64,000 nucleotides of DNA from Prevotellaceae bacterium (GTDB taxonomy: Bacteria; Bacteroidota; Bacteroidia; Bacteroidales; Paludibacteraceae). Location of the stretch: positions 40,466 to 104,465 of the forward strand of contig JAISVA010000017.1 in the NCBI GenBank assembly GCA_031271815.1, written 5' to 3'. A program made the translations under genes and the position numbers. The notes beneath the pieces are model-generated. The model did no database searches. It saw nothing but the letters and a program-made list of their open reading frames with translations, and was not told the DNA's origin. Shown piece by piece: positions 8,430-17,279 of this stretch. Position 1 is the stretch's first letter. Every line of letters begins with the position of its first letter.

Positions 8430-9665
8430 ATGAAGTCAATTTTAATAAGAAACATCCTTTTAAACGGGAAAAATACCCATATCCGAATAGAAGGAAACCG
8501 GTTTAGCGAAATCGGGGACAGCGCCGACAGGCAACCTGCCGATACGGTTATCGATGGAGAAGGGAAAGCGATTATCTCTCCTTTTTACAACGGGCACACA
8601 CACGCAGCAATGACGCTCTTGCGCGGATATGCCGATGATATGCCGCTTTTTGAGTGGCTGCACAATCACATCTGGGTTGCCGAGGCGAAAATAACTCCAC
8701 GCGATGTCTATGCCGGCAGTCGCCTGGCTATCCTGGAGATGATTAAGTCGGGCACGGTCTTTTTCTCCGATATGTACTGGGACATTGAAGAGACTATCCG
8801 CGCGGCGGAAGAGATGGGAATCCGCGCGGCGATTGGCGTAACGTTTATGGACAGGCTGGGCGAAGAAAAGATCAGGCGGAATTTTGAGTTTTTGCGTCAA
8901 TGGGAATCAAGTGAGTTGGTTCGGCTGACCGTGGCCCCCCATGCCATTTATACGGTGAATAAAACACTTTTGGCGCAATGTGCGGAAATCGCCCGGGAAC
9001 TCAATCTCGTTTTGCATATTCACCTTTCGGAAACGGAACAGGAAGTGCGCGACTGCGTTTCCGCACACGGGACAACGCCTGTCAGATGGCTGGATTCCAT
9101 CGGGGTGCTGGGTGCGAATGTAGTCGCAGCGCACGCTATTCACGTGGACGACGAGGAAATTGCCATTTTGAAAGAGCGCGGCGTAACTCTGGTACATAAC
9201 CCGGCGTCCAATATGAAGCTCTCTTCCGGATGCTTTCGTACAAAGGAAATGTTGCAGTCAGGATGCCGCATAGCTTTGGGTACCGACGGCTGTTCGTCCA
9301 ACAACAACCTGGATATGCGTGAGTCGATGAAATTTGCCTCACTGCTGGCCAAGTGCAGCTACTCGCCCGAAACACTTACCGTGCAGGAAATCTATCAGTG
9401 GGCAACCGTCAACGGCGCCGAGGCATTCGGATTAAATGCCGGGACAATTGCCGAAGGAAAGCTGGCAGACGCGCTTCTGATCGACCTGAACAATGAGCGG
9501 CTGGTTCCGGGCTACCACTTGCTGTCCGATTGGGTATATGCCGCCGATAGCCGCTGCATTGATACGGTCATCTGCAACGGACGTATTTTGATGCAAAACG
9601 GACGCGTGGAAAACGGGGAGGAGATTATTTTTGAGGCGCGGAAAGTTTGCGAAAAATGGCGGTAA
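8430..9665 (+). CDS. Amidohydrolase, 5'-methylthioadenosine/S-adenosylhomocysteine deaminase family
   Basis: 411 residues of the MtaD/Atz-TRZ branch of metal-dependent deaminases. Metal ligands are visible: HTH at 56-58 (NGHTHAAM), His in HIHLSETEQE, His in AHAIHVDDEE, and Asp in LGTDGCSSNNNLDM. This family removes ammonia from the adenine of SAH, MTA or adenosine to give inosyl products. In some archaea the product S-inosylhomocysteine is then cleaved by an SAHH relative, which makes the SAHH-like gene just upstream a candidate partner. The nested inverted repeat separates the two genes, so shared transcription is not certain. cysE follows after 61 bases. Confidence 0.85.
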   Translation: MKSILIRNILLNGKNTHIRIEGNRFSEIGDSADRQPADTVIDGEGKAIISPFYNGHTHAAMTLLRGYADDMPLFEWLHNHIWVAEAKITPRDVYAGSRLAILEMIKSGTVFFSDMYWDIEETIRAAEEMGIRAAIGVTFMDRLGEEKIRRNFEFLRQWESSELVRLTVAPHAIYTVNKTLLAQCAEIARELNLVLHIHLSETEQEVRDCVSAHGTTPVRWLDSIGVLGANVVAAHAIHVDDEEIAILKERGVTLVHNPASNMKLSSGCFRTKEMLQSGCRIALGTDGCSSNNNLDMRESMKFASLLAKCSYSPETLTVQEIYQWATVNGAEAFGLNAGTIAEGKLADALLIDLNNERLVPGYHLLSDWVYAADSRCIDTVICNGRILMQNGRVENGEEIIFEARKVCEKWR

Positions 9666-9680
9666 AAAATAAAAAAGACT

Positions 9681-9688
9681 TACTTTTG
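9681..9688 (+). promoter_or_regulatory. Bacteroidota -7 box ahead of cysE
   Basis: TACTTTTG fits TAnnTTTG and lies 38 bases before the cysE start. A good -33 box at the usual distance is not seen, so this is tentative. Confidence 0.45.
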
Positions 9689-9726
9689 CAGCATCCAATG
9701 GAATTTTACAGAAATACTTTATAATT

Positions 9727-10608
9727 ATGTCTCAAACCACAACTATTTTTTCCGTCGTAAAGCAGCTGTCCCAATACGATACGTTCGAGCAGATATACCA
9801 CCGGCACCGGCACGGTGAACCGTTTCCGTCGTCCGATGCCCTTCATCAAATAATAGACATCACGCGTTCCGTTCTGTTTCCCGGATATTTCGGAAATCCT
9901 TCGGTGGATGCGGATACAATCCATTACCACATCGGAGTGAATCTGGAAAAATTATCGGAAATTCTGTGCGAGCAAGTCCTTTCCGGGATCTGTTTCGGCG
10001 AGTGTGAAAAAGAAGGTAAACTGAGTGAAAAACAGCAAAAAGCGTGCGAAATAACCAGCACTTTTATTTCGAGCCTTCCCCGAATGAGGAAAGTGCTTAT
10101 TACGGATATTGAAACGGCTTATTATGGCGACCCGGCAGCGAAAAGCTTCGCGGAGATTATTTTATGTTATCCCGCCATCAAAGCCATTTCCAACTACCGC
10201 ATTGCCCACGAGCTGCTGACACTTGGCGTGCCGCTAATCCCGCGGATGATCAGCGAAATGGCGCATTCGGAAACCGGGATTGATATTCATCCGGGAGCTA
10301 CCATCGGCAGTTATTTTACCATTGATCACGGCACGGGTGTTGTCATCGGCGAAACTACAGTTATCGGCGATCATGTCAAGCTCTATCAGGGCGTTACCCT
10401 GGGAGCAAAAAGTTTCGAGTTGGATGAATCCGGCAATCCGGTTAAGAATATTCCCCGTCACCCGATTATTGAAGACAACGTGATTATCTATTCCAACGCT
10501 TCCATTCTCGGACGAATCACCATCGGCGAGGGCGCCGTCATCGGCGGAAACATTTGGGTAACAACCGACGTGGCAAAAGGGGAAAAAGTCGTTCAGCGGC
10601 GGTTTTAA
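9727..10608 (+). CDS. cysE: Serine O-acetyltransferase
   Basis: 293 residues. The N-terminal helical part (about 1-150, with a DITRSVLFPGYFG segment) is followed by the left-handed beta-helix of hexapeptide repeats: HSETGIDIHPGATIG, FTIDHGTGVVIGETTVIGD, VKLYQGVTLGAKS, NVIIYSNASILGRITIGEGAVIGG. The His in IDHGTG and Asp/His pair of HPGA are the usual catalytic and substrate residues. It makes O-acetylserine from serine and acetyl-CoA, the first step of cysteine synthesis in the cytoplasm. It follows the SAH deaminase-like gene on the same strand, a loose sulfur amino-acid grouping. The longer N-terminus is the plant/Bacteroidetes SATase (EpsC) type. Confidence 0.93.
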   Translation: MSQTTTIFSVVKQLSQYDTFEQIYHRHRHGEPFPSSDALHQIIDITRSVLFPGYFGNPSVDADTIHYHIGVNLEKLSEILCEQVLSGICFGECEKEGKLSEKQQKACEITSTFISSLPRMRKVLITDIETAYYGDPAAKSFAEIILCYPAIKAISNYRIAHELLTLGVPLIPRMISEMAHSETGIDIHPGATIGSYFTIDHGTGVVIGETTVIGDHVKLYQGVTLGAKSFELDESGNPVKNIPRHPIIEDNVIIYSNASILGRITIGEGAVIGGNIWVTTDVAKGEKVVQRRF

Positions 10609-10768
10609 AAGATAAAAAGCAATTTCTTTAGTTATAAAGCCAATTTCTTTGTGTCCTTCTGTATTCGTGCCTCCGTGGTTATTTGTGCGCCTGCGCTTTT
10701 TGGGCGCGAAGACAGAAAGACAAGATGAATTAAAATAACCGGTATTGGTAAATAATGTTGGATGTAAA

Positions 10769-11506
10769 ATGGAAATAATATATTTGGAAGAGACCAATTC
10801 TACCAACTGTTACATGAACCAACTTCTAACTGAAAAAAAAAGGGTAGAAGAGGGAACGCTTGTTTGGACAGGTTTTCAGACGGCAGGGCGCGGGCAAAGT
10901 CAGAATAAATGGGAATCGGAGAAAAATAAAAATCTGACATTCAGTTTATTGCTTTTGCCCGATTTTATCCATGTAGCCGATCAGTTTCTCTTGTCACAGA
11001 TCGCAGCGTTGGGAGTTGTCGATTTTCTCTCTTCTTTTTGCGGGTTGACGGATTTGTCGATCAAATGGTCAAATGACATCTACTGGCGAGACAAAAAAAT
11101 CGGTGGAATGCTGATTGAAAACCTGCTTTCCGGTCATTCCATATCGCATACAATTCTGGGAATAGGAATCAATGTAAATCAAATCAAGTTTGAAAGTGAT
11201 GCGCCTAATCCTGTTTCGGTCAGGCAAATTAACGGAACCGGTTACGAGTTGAATTTGGCTGTAATTGAGGTCAGAAAGGCAATTTTAAGCCGGTATATGC
11301 AACTTTTACGCGATGAAAAGGCACAAATTCGAAAAGATTACTTCAATTGCCTCTATCGCAGGAAAGGTTATTTCGGCTATAAGGATAATTCGGGCGAATT
11401 CTCAGCCCGTATCAAAGATATATACAATAACGGACTGCTCGTATTGGAAACCGGTAACGGCGAAGAGCGTGTTTATGCTTTCAAAGAAGTTTCGTTTATT
11501 TTGTAA
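10769..11506 (+). CDS. birA: Biotin--[acetyl-CoA-carboxylase] ligase
   Basis: 245 residues from ATG at 10769 (an in-frame TTG at 10745 is rejected). Motifs are clear: ETNSTNCYM, GRGQSQNKWESEKNKNLTFS (biotinyl-AMP loop), KWSNDIYWRDKKIGGMLIEN (catalytic Lys), and a GIGINVNQ segment. A C-terminal SH3-like part is present. There is no N-terminal winged-helix, so unlike E. coli BirA it is a ligase only and not a repressor. It attaches biotin to carboxyl carrier proteins. It is monocistronic, with a hairpin repeat between it and the convergent mdh. Confidence 0.93.
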   Translation: MEIIYLEETNSTNCYMNQLLTEKKRVEEGTLVWTGFQTAGRGQSQNKWESEKNKNLTFSLLLLPDFIHVADQFLLSQIAALGVVDFLSSFCGLTDLSIKWSNDIYWRDKKIGGMLIENLLSGHSISHTILGIGINVNQIKFESDAPNPVSVRQINGTGYELNLAVIEVRKAILSRYMQLLRDEKAQIRKDYFNCLYRRKGYFGYKDNSGEFSARIKDIYNNGLLVLETGNGEERVYAFKEVSFIL

Positions 11507-11594
11507 AACCTCATTTTAACTGCGAAACAGCATCAACAATAATTTGGAATTGTTTGAGTCCCTGTTTAGGATTGTAAATTGATAAAATAAAAAA

Positions 11595-11748
11595 GAAACT
11601 GTCTCAAAAAACACAGAAGACACAGATAACACGGATTTTCACAGAAAACAAATGAACAGAAATTTTATATAAAACTAATTATCAGCGATATAAAAATCAG
11701 CGTTCATCCGTGTTATCTGCGTTCAAAAAGACTTTTGAGACAGTCTCT
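11595..11748. repeat. Long hairpin repeat, copy B
   Basis: Ends GAAACTGTCTCAAAAA and CTTTTGAGACAGTCTC, with inner arms sharing CACAGATAACACGGAT and ATCCGTGTTATCTG. It lies between convergent birA and mdh, where it could end transcription from both sides. Its centre (AACAAATGAACAGAAATTTT) runs opposite to copy A. Confidence 0.85.
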
Positions 11749-11771
11749 TTAAAAAGCAGGAAAAGGTTTTA

Positions 11772-12713
11772 TTAAACCAATTTCATTTCAACCAACACGT
11801 CGTTTGTAGCACGCACTGCAGCCGCGCTTTTCTCGAACAATGCTTTTTCTTCCGCATTCAAGTTTACATCAACGATTTTTTCCATACCGTTGCGTCCGAT
11901 GATAGCCGGAACACCGATGCAAATATTGTTTTGCCCGTATTCGCCATCAAGAGCTACGCAGGAAGGAATCATTTTCTTTTGATCTTTGATGATCGATTCA
12001 ACTACGAAAGAAGCGGCAGCTCCAGGAGCCATCCAAGCCGAAGTTCCAAGCAAGCCCGTAAGAGTAGCGCCGCCAACCATGGTTGATTTTACTACGTCGT
12101 CAAGAGCTTCCTTGCTCAACAACTGGCTAACGGGAATTCCTTTATATGTGGCCAAACGCGCCAACGGGATCATGGTTGTGTCGCCGTGTCCGCCGATTAC
12201 AATTCCTTCTACCTCGTTTGCATTGCATTTCAATGCCTGGCTCAAGAAATATTTGAAGCGTGAACTGTCAAGTGCGCCACCCATGCCAATGATACGGTTT
12301 TTAGGCAATCCCAAGCTTTTAAGAGCCAAATAAGTCATAGTGTCCATCGGGTTGGATACCACAATGATAATGGCGTTTGGCGAGTTTTTCAAAATGCTTT
12401 CAGCTACGCTCTTTACAATTCCGGCATTCACTCCGATCAGCTCTTCACGGGTCATACCCGGTTTGCGCGGAATACCTGATGTGATTACAACAACGTCAGA
12501 ATTAGCTGTTTTGCTGTAATCGTTTGTGCAGCCTGTTACAACCGTATCAAAACCGATCAGCTGAGCGGTTTGCATAATATCCATAGCTTTTCCTTCGGCT
12601 ACGCCTTCTTTTACATCAAGCAAAACTACTTCGTTTGCTACTTCATTCAATGCGAGGACATTGGCACATGTGGCGCCTACATTTCCGGCGCCTACGACTG
12701 TTACTTTTGACAT
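11772..12713 (-). CDS. mdh: Malate dehydrogenase (NAD)
   Basis: 313 residues, the usual length for the LDH-like MDH group. NAD loop VVGAGNVGATCAN at 6-18, substrate loop GIPRKPGMTREEL with the Arg residues that select malate over lactate, the catalytic His in GGHGDTTMIP and VVSNPMDTMTY. It interconverts malate and oxaloacetate in the cytoplasm; in Bacteroidales it feeds the reductive branch to fumarate and succinate. Monocistronic, with its own promoter upstream. Confidence 0.96.
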   Translation of the reverse strand: MSKVTVVGAGNVGATCANVLALNEVANEVVLLDVKEGVAEGKAMDIMQTAQLIGFDTVVTGCTNDYSKTANSDVVVITSGIPRKPGMTREELIGVNAGIVKSVAESILKNSPNAIIIVVSNPMDTMTYLALKSLGLPKNRIIGMGGALDSSRFKYFLSQALKCNANEVEGIVIGGHGDTTMIPLARLATYKGIPVSQLLSKEALDDVVKSTMVGGATLTGLLGTSAWMAPGAAASFVVESIIKDQKKMIPSCVALDGEYGQNNICIGVPAIIGRNGMEKIVDVNLNAEEKALFEKSAAAVRATNDVLVEMKLV

Positions 12714-12772
12714 AATAATAAATTTGTTAGTATTATAATAAAATATTTATCTTCTGTTTTTTTAAAGCCACA

Positions 12773-12780
12773 CAAAATTA
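12773..12780 (-). promoter_or_regulatory. -7 box of the mdh promoter
   Basis: On the minus strand the bases read TAATTTTG, fitting TAnnTTTG, about 60 bases before the mdh ATG. A T-rich stretch (TTTTTAC) lies at the -33 position. Confidence 0.6.
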
Positions 12781-13076
12781 CAATTATTTCGGATTTGTAA
12801 AAATTTTAGCCGGATCTTTTTTGAAGCGTTATGAAAAAATATATGCTAATCCATATTACTGCCGCCAATGCCAACGTCAGGAATTTTATGAGGTAACGTA
12901 TTAAATAGTCCGCGAATTGCACGAATTAAAACGAAATTACTTAATTTGTTAAATTGCAGGTTATAGATAATTCAACTATATAACTTCGCGTTAATTCATA
13001 CAATCCGCTGACAAAATTTCTTCCAAGGCAGATTCGTATTATTTTTATTTAGTGGTAATGAAGGATAAACATTTGA
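12781..13076. repeat. Intergenic with imperfect hairpin
   Basis: Arms at 12912-12935 (GCGAATTGCACGAATTAAAA type) and 12985-13008 pair at 19 of 24 positions. The wording is that of the GCGAATT/TTCGCG hairpins seen elsewhere in the window. No gene is seen here. Confidence 0.5.
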
Positions 13077-13727
13077 TCAAATGATAATTCCATCCTGCAT
13101 CCGGATAACCCGGTCGGAAATTGAAGCAAGCTCTTTATCGTGTGTAACGATGACCAGCGTCTGATTGAATTTGTCCCGCAATTCAAAAAACAGGCGATGC
13201 AGCTCTTCCTTGTTTTTCGAGTCGAGGCTACCGGAGGGCTCGTCGGCCAAAATCACATCCGGCTTGTTTATCAGCGCCCTTGCTACGGCGACGCGCTGTT
13301 TTTCTCCGCCCGACAGTTCGTTGGGCTTATGTTGGGCGCGCTCGGCTATTTTCAAGAAGGAGAGCAGCTCCATTGCGCGTGTTTCAGCCTCTTTTTTGCC
13401 GGTTTTGGCAATGAACGCCGGAATCATCACATTTTCCAACGCACTGAATTCGGGCAGCAGCTGGTGAAATTGAAAAACAAAACCGATGTGCTGATTCCGG
13501 AATTTGGCAAGCGCATTTTCGGGTAAGTCAAAAACAGGCGTTTCGTTGATTTTTACCAAGCCCGAATCCGGCTTGTCTAATGTGCCGATGATTTGCAGCA
13601 AAGTCGTTTTTCCGGCTCCGCTTGGTCCGACAATGGAAACGATTTCTCCCTTGCTGATTTCCAAACCGACATTTTTCAGCACCTTCAAATCTCCGAAACT
13701 TTTATTTATGTTGACCGCTTTTATCAT
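13077..13727 (-). CDS. lolD: ABC transporter ATP-binding protein, LolD/MacB type
   Basis: 216 residues. Walker [10 protein letters not shown] (34-42), Q-loop [18 protein letters not shown], signature LSGGEKQR, Walker [13 protein letters not shown], and the switch His in VTHDKEL. The [10 protein letters not shown] and ADEPSGSLD forms are typical of LolD, the ATPase that drives release of lipoproteins from the inner membrane. No permease gene is adjacent, so the assignment to Lol rather than a MacB-like exporter is inferred. It starts 5 bases after the cdaA stop, so the two are co-transcribed with folP upstream. Confidence 0.85.
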   Translation of the reverse strand: MIKAVNINKSFGDLKVLKNVGLEISKGEIVSIVGPSGAGKTTLLQIIGTLDKPDSGLVKINETPVFDLPENALAKFRNQHIGFVFQFHQLLPEFSALENVMIPAFIAKTGKKEAETRAMELLSFLKIAERAQHKPNELSGGEKQRVAVARALINKPDVILADEPSGSLDSKNKEELHRLFFELRDKFNQTLVIVTHDKELASISDRVIRMQDGIII

Positions 13728-13732
13728 TTCTT

Positions 13733-14500
13733 TTATTTTTTGGATGAAAGGATTTTTTCCAGCTCTTCGGGCGTGAGATTGAGTTTGAGATGTCCTTTTT
13801 CGGCTATGGATATTCTTCCCGTTTCTTCGGATACAATAATCGCTTTGGCATCCGTCTTTTCGGATATTCCAAGTGCAGCCCGGTGACGAAGACCCAGTTC
13901 TTTCGGAATATCCATACTGTGCGTTACCGGAAGGATACAGCCGACAGCGATAATTTTATTGTCGGCAATAACCATTGCTCCGTCGTGCAAAGGCGAATTT
14001 TTGAAGAAAATATTTTCGATCAGTCGCGAGTTAATGTTGGCATGAATCATATCTCCCGTTATTTCGATGCTGGTCAGGCTTATTTCACCTTTAATAATAA
14101 TCAATGCGCCGACCTTTTCTTTCGCCATATTTTTACATGCAATAACAATTTGCATAATTTCGCTGTCGATAATCTCCTCTTTTTTATTCAAGAATATTTT
14201 TCCCAAAAAGCGTGTAATGAAATTATTTTGCGAACCTATTTTAGTAAAAAAATGCCGTATTTCGTCCTGGAAAAGCACAATCAATCCGATAACCCCCACG
14301 TTAACAATCTGGTTCATGATGGCGCCAAGCAGCTGCATTTGAAAAATAAATGTAACCGTAAGCCAGATCACGACAAAAATCAGGATGCCGATAAAAATAC
14401 GGATAGCTGTTGTTCCGCTAAGTGATTTATATGTTTTATAAAGCAGATATGCTACTAAAACAATATCTATTATATCTATTAATCTGATTTCGAATCGCAT
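13733..14500 (-). CDS. cdaA: Diadenylate cyclase CdaA (c-di-AMP synthase)
   Basis: 255 residues. Three N-terminal membrane helices (about 10-80) precede a DAC domain with the two diagnostic motifs DGA at 173-175 ([10 protein letters not shown]) and RHRAA at 205-209. It joins two ATP into cyclic di-AMP at the membrane, a second messenger linked to osmotic and wall control. The folP-cdaA order is common in Bacteroidota. It may be transcribed with folP and lolD, though a repeat hairpin sits in the folP-cdaA gap. Confidence 0.95.
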   Translation of the reverse strand: MRFEIRLIDIIDIVLVAYLLYKTYKSLSGTTAIRIFIGILIFVVIWLTVTFIFQMQLLGAIMNQIVNVGVIGLIVLFQDEIRHFFTKIGSQNNFITRFLGKIFLNKKEEIIDSEIMQIVIACKNMAKEKVGALIIIKGEISLTSIEITGDMIHANINSRLIENIFFKNSPLHDGAMVIADNKIIAVGCILPVTHSMDIPKELGLRHRAALGISEKTDAKAIIVSEETGRISIAEKGHLKLNLTPEELEKILSSKK

Positions 14501-14513
14501 AATTTATTTTTAT

Positions 14514-14591
14514 AAAAGTTCAAAAATTCAAGAGCTCAACGTTCAATTTTCGCTCCGTTTTTCAAACATTAAACTTTTGAATTTTTGAAAT
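14514..14591. repeat. Inverted repeat reaching into the folP 3' end
   Basis: Words AGTTCAAAAATTCAAGA (from about 14516) and TTTGAATTTTTGAAATCTTGAAC (from about 14573, here split by one base) form an imperfect hairpin. The right arm lies inside the folP coding end, so the last residues of FolP (FNVQDFKNSKV) are encoded by the repeat. Confidence 0.6.
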
Positions 14592-15429
14592 CTTGAACAT
14601 TAAACTCCTTAAACTTCTCATATATCTTAACCGCCTCTACCGCCTCTTTTACATCATGAACGCGCAATATATCGGCTCCTTGCGTCAATGCAAGCATATT
14701 CAGCGCAGTTGTTCCGTTCAAGCTTTCACCGGGCGTCGCGTCAAGCAGTTGCCAAATCATTCTTTTTCTTGATACGCCCGCCAGAACCGGAAGTCCGAAT
14801 TGCGAAAACAGGTTCATCTTTGCCAGCAATTCATAGTTTTGATCCAGCGTTTTTGCAAAACCAAAACCGGGGTCCAAGATAATATCGTTCACTCCCAGTT
14901 GCTTTAGCCTGTTCACTTTCTCTGCAAAATAAAGAAAAATTTCCGGGATAAAGTCTACATAATCCGTATTTTGTTGCATCGTTTGAGGATTTCCCTTCAT
15001 GTGCATTAATATATAAGGTACTTTCAGGTTTGCAACCGTTTCAAACATCCGGTCGTCCAACTCTCCACCCGAAATGTCATTCACAATGGCAGCACCGAAA
15101 TCGCTGACGGCAATTCGCGCTACGTCGGCCCGGAAAGTGTCAACGGAAACCGGCACTTCGGGAAAATTTTCCCGGATGATTTCCAGCGCAAGGATAATCC
15201 GGTCAAGTTCCTCTTCTGCCGTTACTTCTTTTGCTCCCGGGCGGGTAGAATATCCGCCTGCATCAATTATTTTTCCTCCCTGCCGGACGATTTCTTCTAC
15301 TCTGTAGCGGATTTTATCCGCAGTTTGACATCTGCTGCCCTCAAAAAAGGAATCGGGAGTAATATTGAGGATTCCCATCACAATCGGAGAGGAAAAATCA
15401 ATTAAATAGCCACTTAAGTTGATTAACAT
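14569..15429 (-). CDS. folP: Dihydropteroate synthase
   Basis: 286 residues. PABA/pterin motifs: MGILNITPDSFFEGSR near the N-terminus, GGYSTRPGAKEV, VNDISGG, ILDPGFGFAKT, and the SRKRMIW phosphate loop, ending with the ILRVHDVKEAVEA helix. It condenses p-aminobenzoate with dihydropterin pyrophosphate in folate synthesis and is the sulfonamide target. It is first in the folP-cdaA-lolD set. The C-terminal tail past the TIM barrel (about 12 residues) comes from a dispersed repeat. Confidence 0.96.
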   Translation of the reverse strand: MLINLSGYLIDFSSPIVMGILNITPDSFFEGSRCQTADKIRYRVEEIVRQGGKIIDAGGYSTRPGAKEVTAEEELDRIILALEIIRENFPEVPVSVDTFRADVARIAVSDFGAAIVNDISGGELDDRMFETVANLKVPYILMHMKGNPQTMQQNTDYVDFIPEIFLYFAEKVNRLKQLGVNDIILDPGFGFAKTLDQNYELLAKMNLFSQFGLPVLAGVSRKRMIWQLLDATPGESLNGTTALNMLALTQGADILRVHDVKEAVEAVKIYEKFKEFNVQDFKNSKV

Positions 15430-15481
15430 TCTTTAAAATTGAATCATTATTAAAAATAACTAAAAAAATATTGCGAAAAAG

Positions 15482-15512
15482 TTTCTACAAAAATAGAAAA
15501 TATATATCTTTG
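15482..15512 (+). promoter_or_regulatory. gldJ promoter (TTTC-N19-TATCTTTG)
   Basis: -33 TTTC at 15482-15485, 19-base spacer, -7 TATCTTTG at 15505-15512. It matches the Bacteroidota primary sigma consensus and leaves an untranslated leader of about 130 bases before the ATG at 15649. Confidence 0.75.
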
Positions 15513-15648
15513 TTCGCTGCTTTGTAAAAATAAAAAAATACGGTTTTCACGATTTAGCACAATAAAACGACAAAAAAAAGGTTATACTTTTAATCATTAA
15601 ACGTAAAAAAATAAAAAATAATAACATCTTATATTCATAATTAGTACT

Positions 15649-17208
15649 ATGAGACACTTAAAGCTTTTTAAACCGGCAATATTATTAATGATTCTTGCGG
15701 CATCATTGGTGTCGTGCGGAGGAGGCAAAAAACTGAAAGATTCCAAAGAATCAAACACTACGGGTTGGACATACAATGACAAGAAAAACGGAGGCTTCCA
15801 AGTTGCCAAGGATTATAAACAGGATATTCCTACAGGGATGGTTTTTGTGCAAGGCGGAACATTTACGATGGGACGTGTGATCGAGGATGTAGTCGGCGAT
15901 TGGAATAATATCCCGAGACGGGTTACCGTTGCATCTTTCTATATGGACCAATATGAGATAAGAAACCTTGACTGGAGGGAATATTTGTACTGGATGAGCA
16001 ACGTATTCCATAACAATCCGGAATTTATCGAAAGAGCCTTTCCCGACACATTAGTATGGAGAGAAGAGATGGCATACAATGAGCCGTATTTGGATTTTTA
16101 TTTTACACACGTTGCTTATAACCAATATCCGGTAGTGGGAGTTAGTTGGGAGCAAGCTTTTGATTATTGCATCTGGCGTACAGATCGTGTGAATGAAGGT
16201 CGATTAGTAAAAAGGGGAGTAATTAAACTTCCTGATTTCCAATCGTTAAGAGGAAATACGGATGCTAATGACATTGCTCAGAATCAAGTATTCAATACTC
16301 CGAAATATTTAGGTAAAGCGGATTTCCAGCCGGAAAACGGTAAAAAACCGGTAAAAGATGCATTTGGAAATGTAAGAAAAACAAATATGTCCGACGGTTA
16401 TTTATTGCCGAAGTATCGCCTCCCGACCGAAGCTGAGTGGGAATATGCCGCTTATGGTACTCAAACAGTGAAAAACGAGGAAAATTACGAAGAAAGAAAG
16501 ATTTACCCTTGGTTCGGACATCAAATGAGAAATCCGGAGAAAAAATACAGAGGACAAATGATGGCTAACTTCGTTCGCGGACGAGGAGATATGATGGGTA
16601 TGGGCGGTCAATTGAATGACCACGCCACGATTACAGCTCCGGTAGATGCTTATTGGCCGAATGAATTCGGATTGTATAACATGGCAGGAAACGTAAACGA
16701 ATGGGTATTGGATGTTTACCGTGTATTGAATAGCGATGAAGTACAAGAGTATAACCCATTCCGTGGTAATGAGTATGTTTCTCCTGTATTTACGGAAAGC
16801 ACGGTAGATGGAAAAAATGTAAAAGTTCCGCAAATTGACAGTTTAGGTCGCGTTATTTTTGCTATTCCGGCAGACAAAGCCGAAGATATGGACAAATATT
16901 CCCAATTGGATGTTCGTAATTACAAGGATGGAGACCCATCGAGCGCCTTGAACAGAAATAACTGGTTGGAAGTGGTAGATCCGGACGTTGCAACAGCAAA
17001 GCTGTATAATCCGGACACAGACAAAGAAGGTTATTTGACGTCTCAAGTCTCTAACACAACCAGAGTTTTCAAAGGCGGATCGTGGAAAGACCGTGCCTAC
17101 TGGTTGAATCCGGGACAAAGACGATTCCTCGAACAGGCTGAATCTCGTAGCGACATCGGTTTCCGTTGTGCAATGAGTAAAGTAGGTCCGGAAGATGATC
17201 ACAGATAA
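15649..17208 (+). CDS. gldJ: Gliding/T9SS-associated lipoprotein GldJ
   Basis: 519 residues with a lipoprotein signal (LVSC, Cys 23) and an FGE-sulfatase/SUMF1 fold. The N-terminal mature part (TGWTYNDKKNGGFQV, then GMVFVQGGTFTMGRV and VVGDWNNIPRRVTV) and PDTLVWREEMAYNEPYLDFY match GldJ more closely than GldK. The C-terminal YRLPTEAEWEYAAYG, GNVNEWVLDVYR and FKGGSWKDRAYW...GFRCA are the SUMF1 core. GldJ is an outer membrane lipoprotein needed with GldK/L/M/N for gliding and protein secretion by the type IX system. Here it stands alone with murF downstream; no gldKLMN are in the window. Confidence 0.88.
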   Translation: MRHLKLFKPAILLMILAASLVSCGGGKKLKDSKESNTTGWTYNDKKNGGFQVAKDYKQDIPTGMVFVQGGTFTMGRVIEDVVGDWNNIPRRVTVASFYMDQYEIRNLDWREYLYWMSNVFHNNPEFIERAFPDTLVWREEMAYNEPYLDFYFTHVAYNQYPVVGVSWEQAFDYCIWRTDRVNEGRLVKRGVIKLPDFQSLRGNTDANDIAQNQVFNTPKYLGKADFQPENGKKPVKDAFGNVRKTNMSDGYLLPKYRLPTEAEWEYAAYGTQTVKNEENYEERKIYPWFGHQMRNPEKKYRGQMMANFVRGRGDMMGMGGQLNDHATITAPVDAYWPNEFGLYNMAGNVNEWVLDVYRVLNSDEVQEYNPFRGNEYVSPVFTESTVDGKNVKVPQIDSLGRVIFAIPADKAEDMDKYSQLDVRNYKDGDPSSALNRNNWLEVVDPDVATAKLYNPDTDKEGYLTSQVSNTTRVFKGGSWKDRAYWLNPGQRRFLEQAESRSDIGFRCAMSKVGPEDDHR

Positions 17209-17231
17209 TATATTTCATTCGATATACATCA

Positions 17232-17260
17232 AAAAAAGCCCCCTTTTCGGGGCTTTTTTT
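17232..17260 (+). terminator. Rho-independent terminator between gldJ and murF
   Basis: AAAAAAGCCCCCTTTTCGGGGCTTTTTTT: an A-run, GC stem with a short CTTTT-type loop, then seven T. It begins about 24 bases after the gldJ stop. It should limit read-through into murF, which starts 20 bases on. Confidence 0.9.
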
Positions 17261-17279
17261 GTAGCTAATTTATGACAAA

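Noticed and set aside
15649..17208. Calling the SUMF1 lipoprotein GldK
   Set aside because: N-terminal and PDTLVWR blocks fit GldJ better, and no gldLMN follow.
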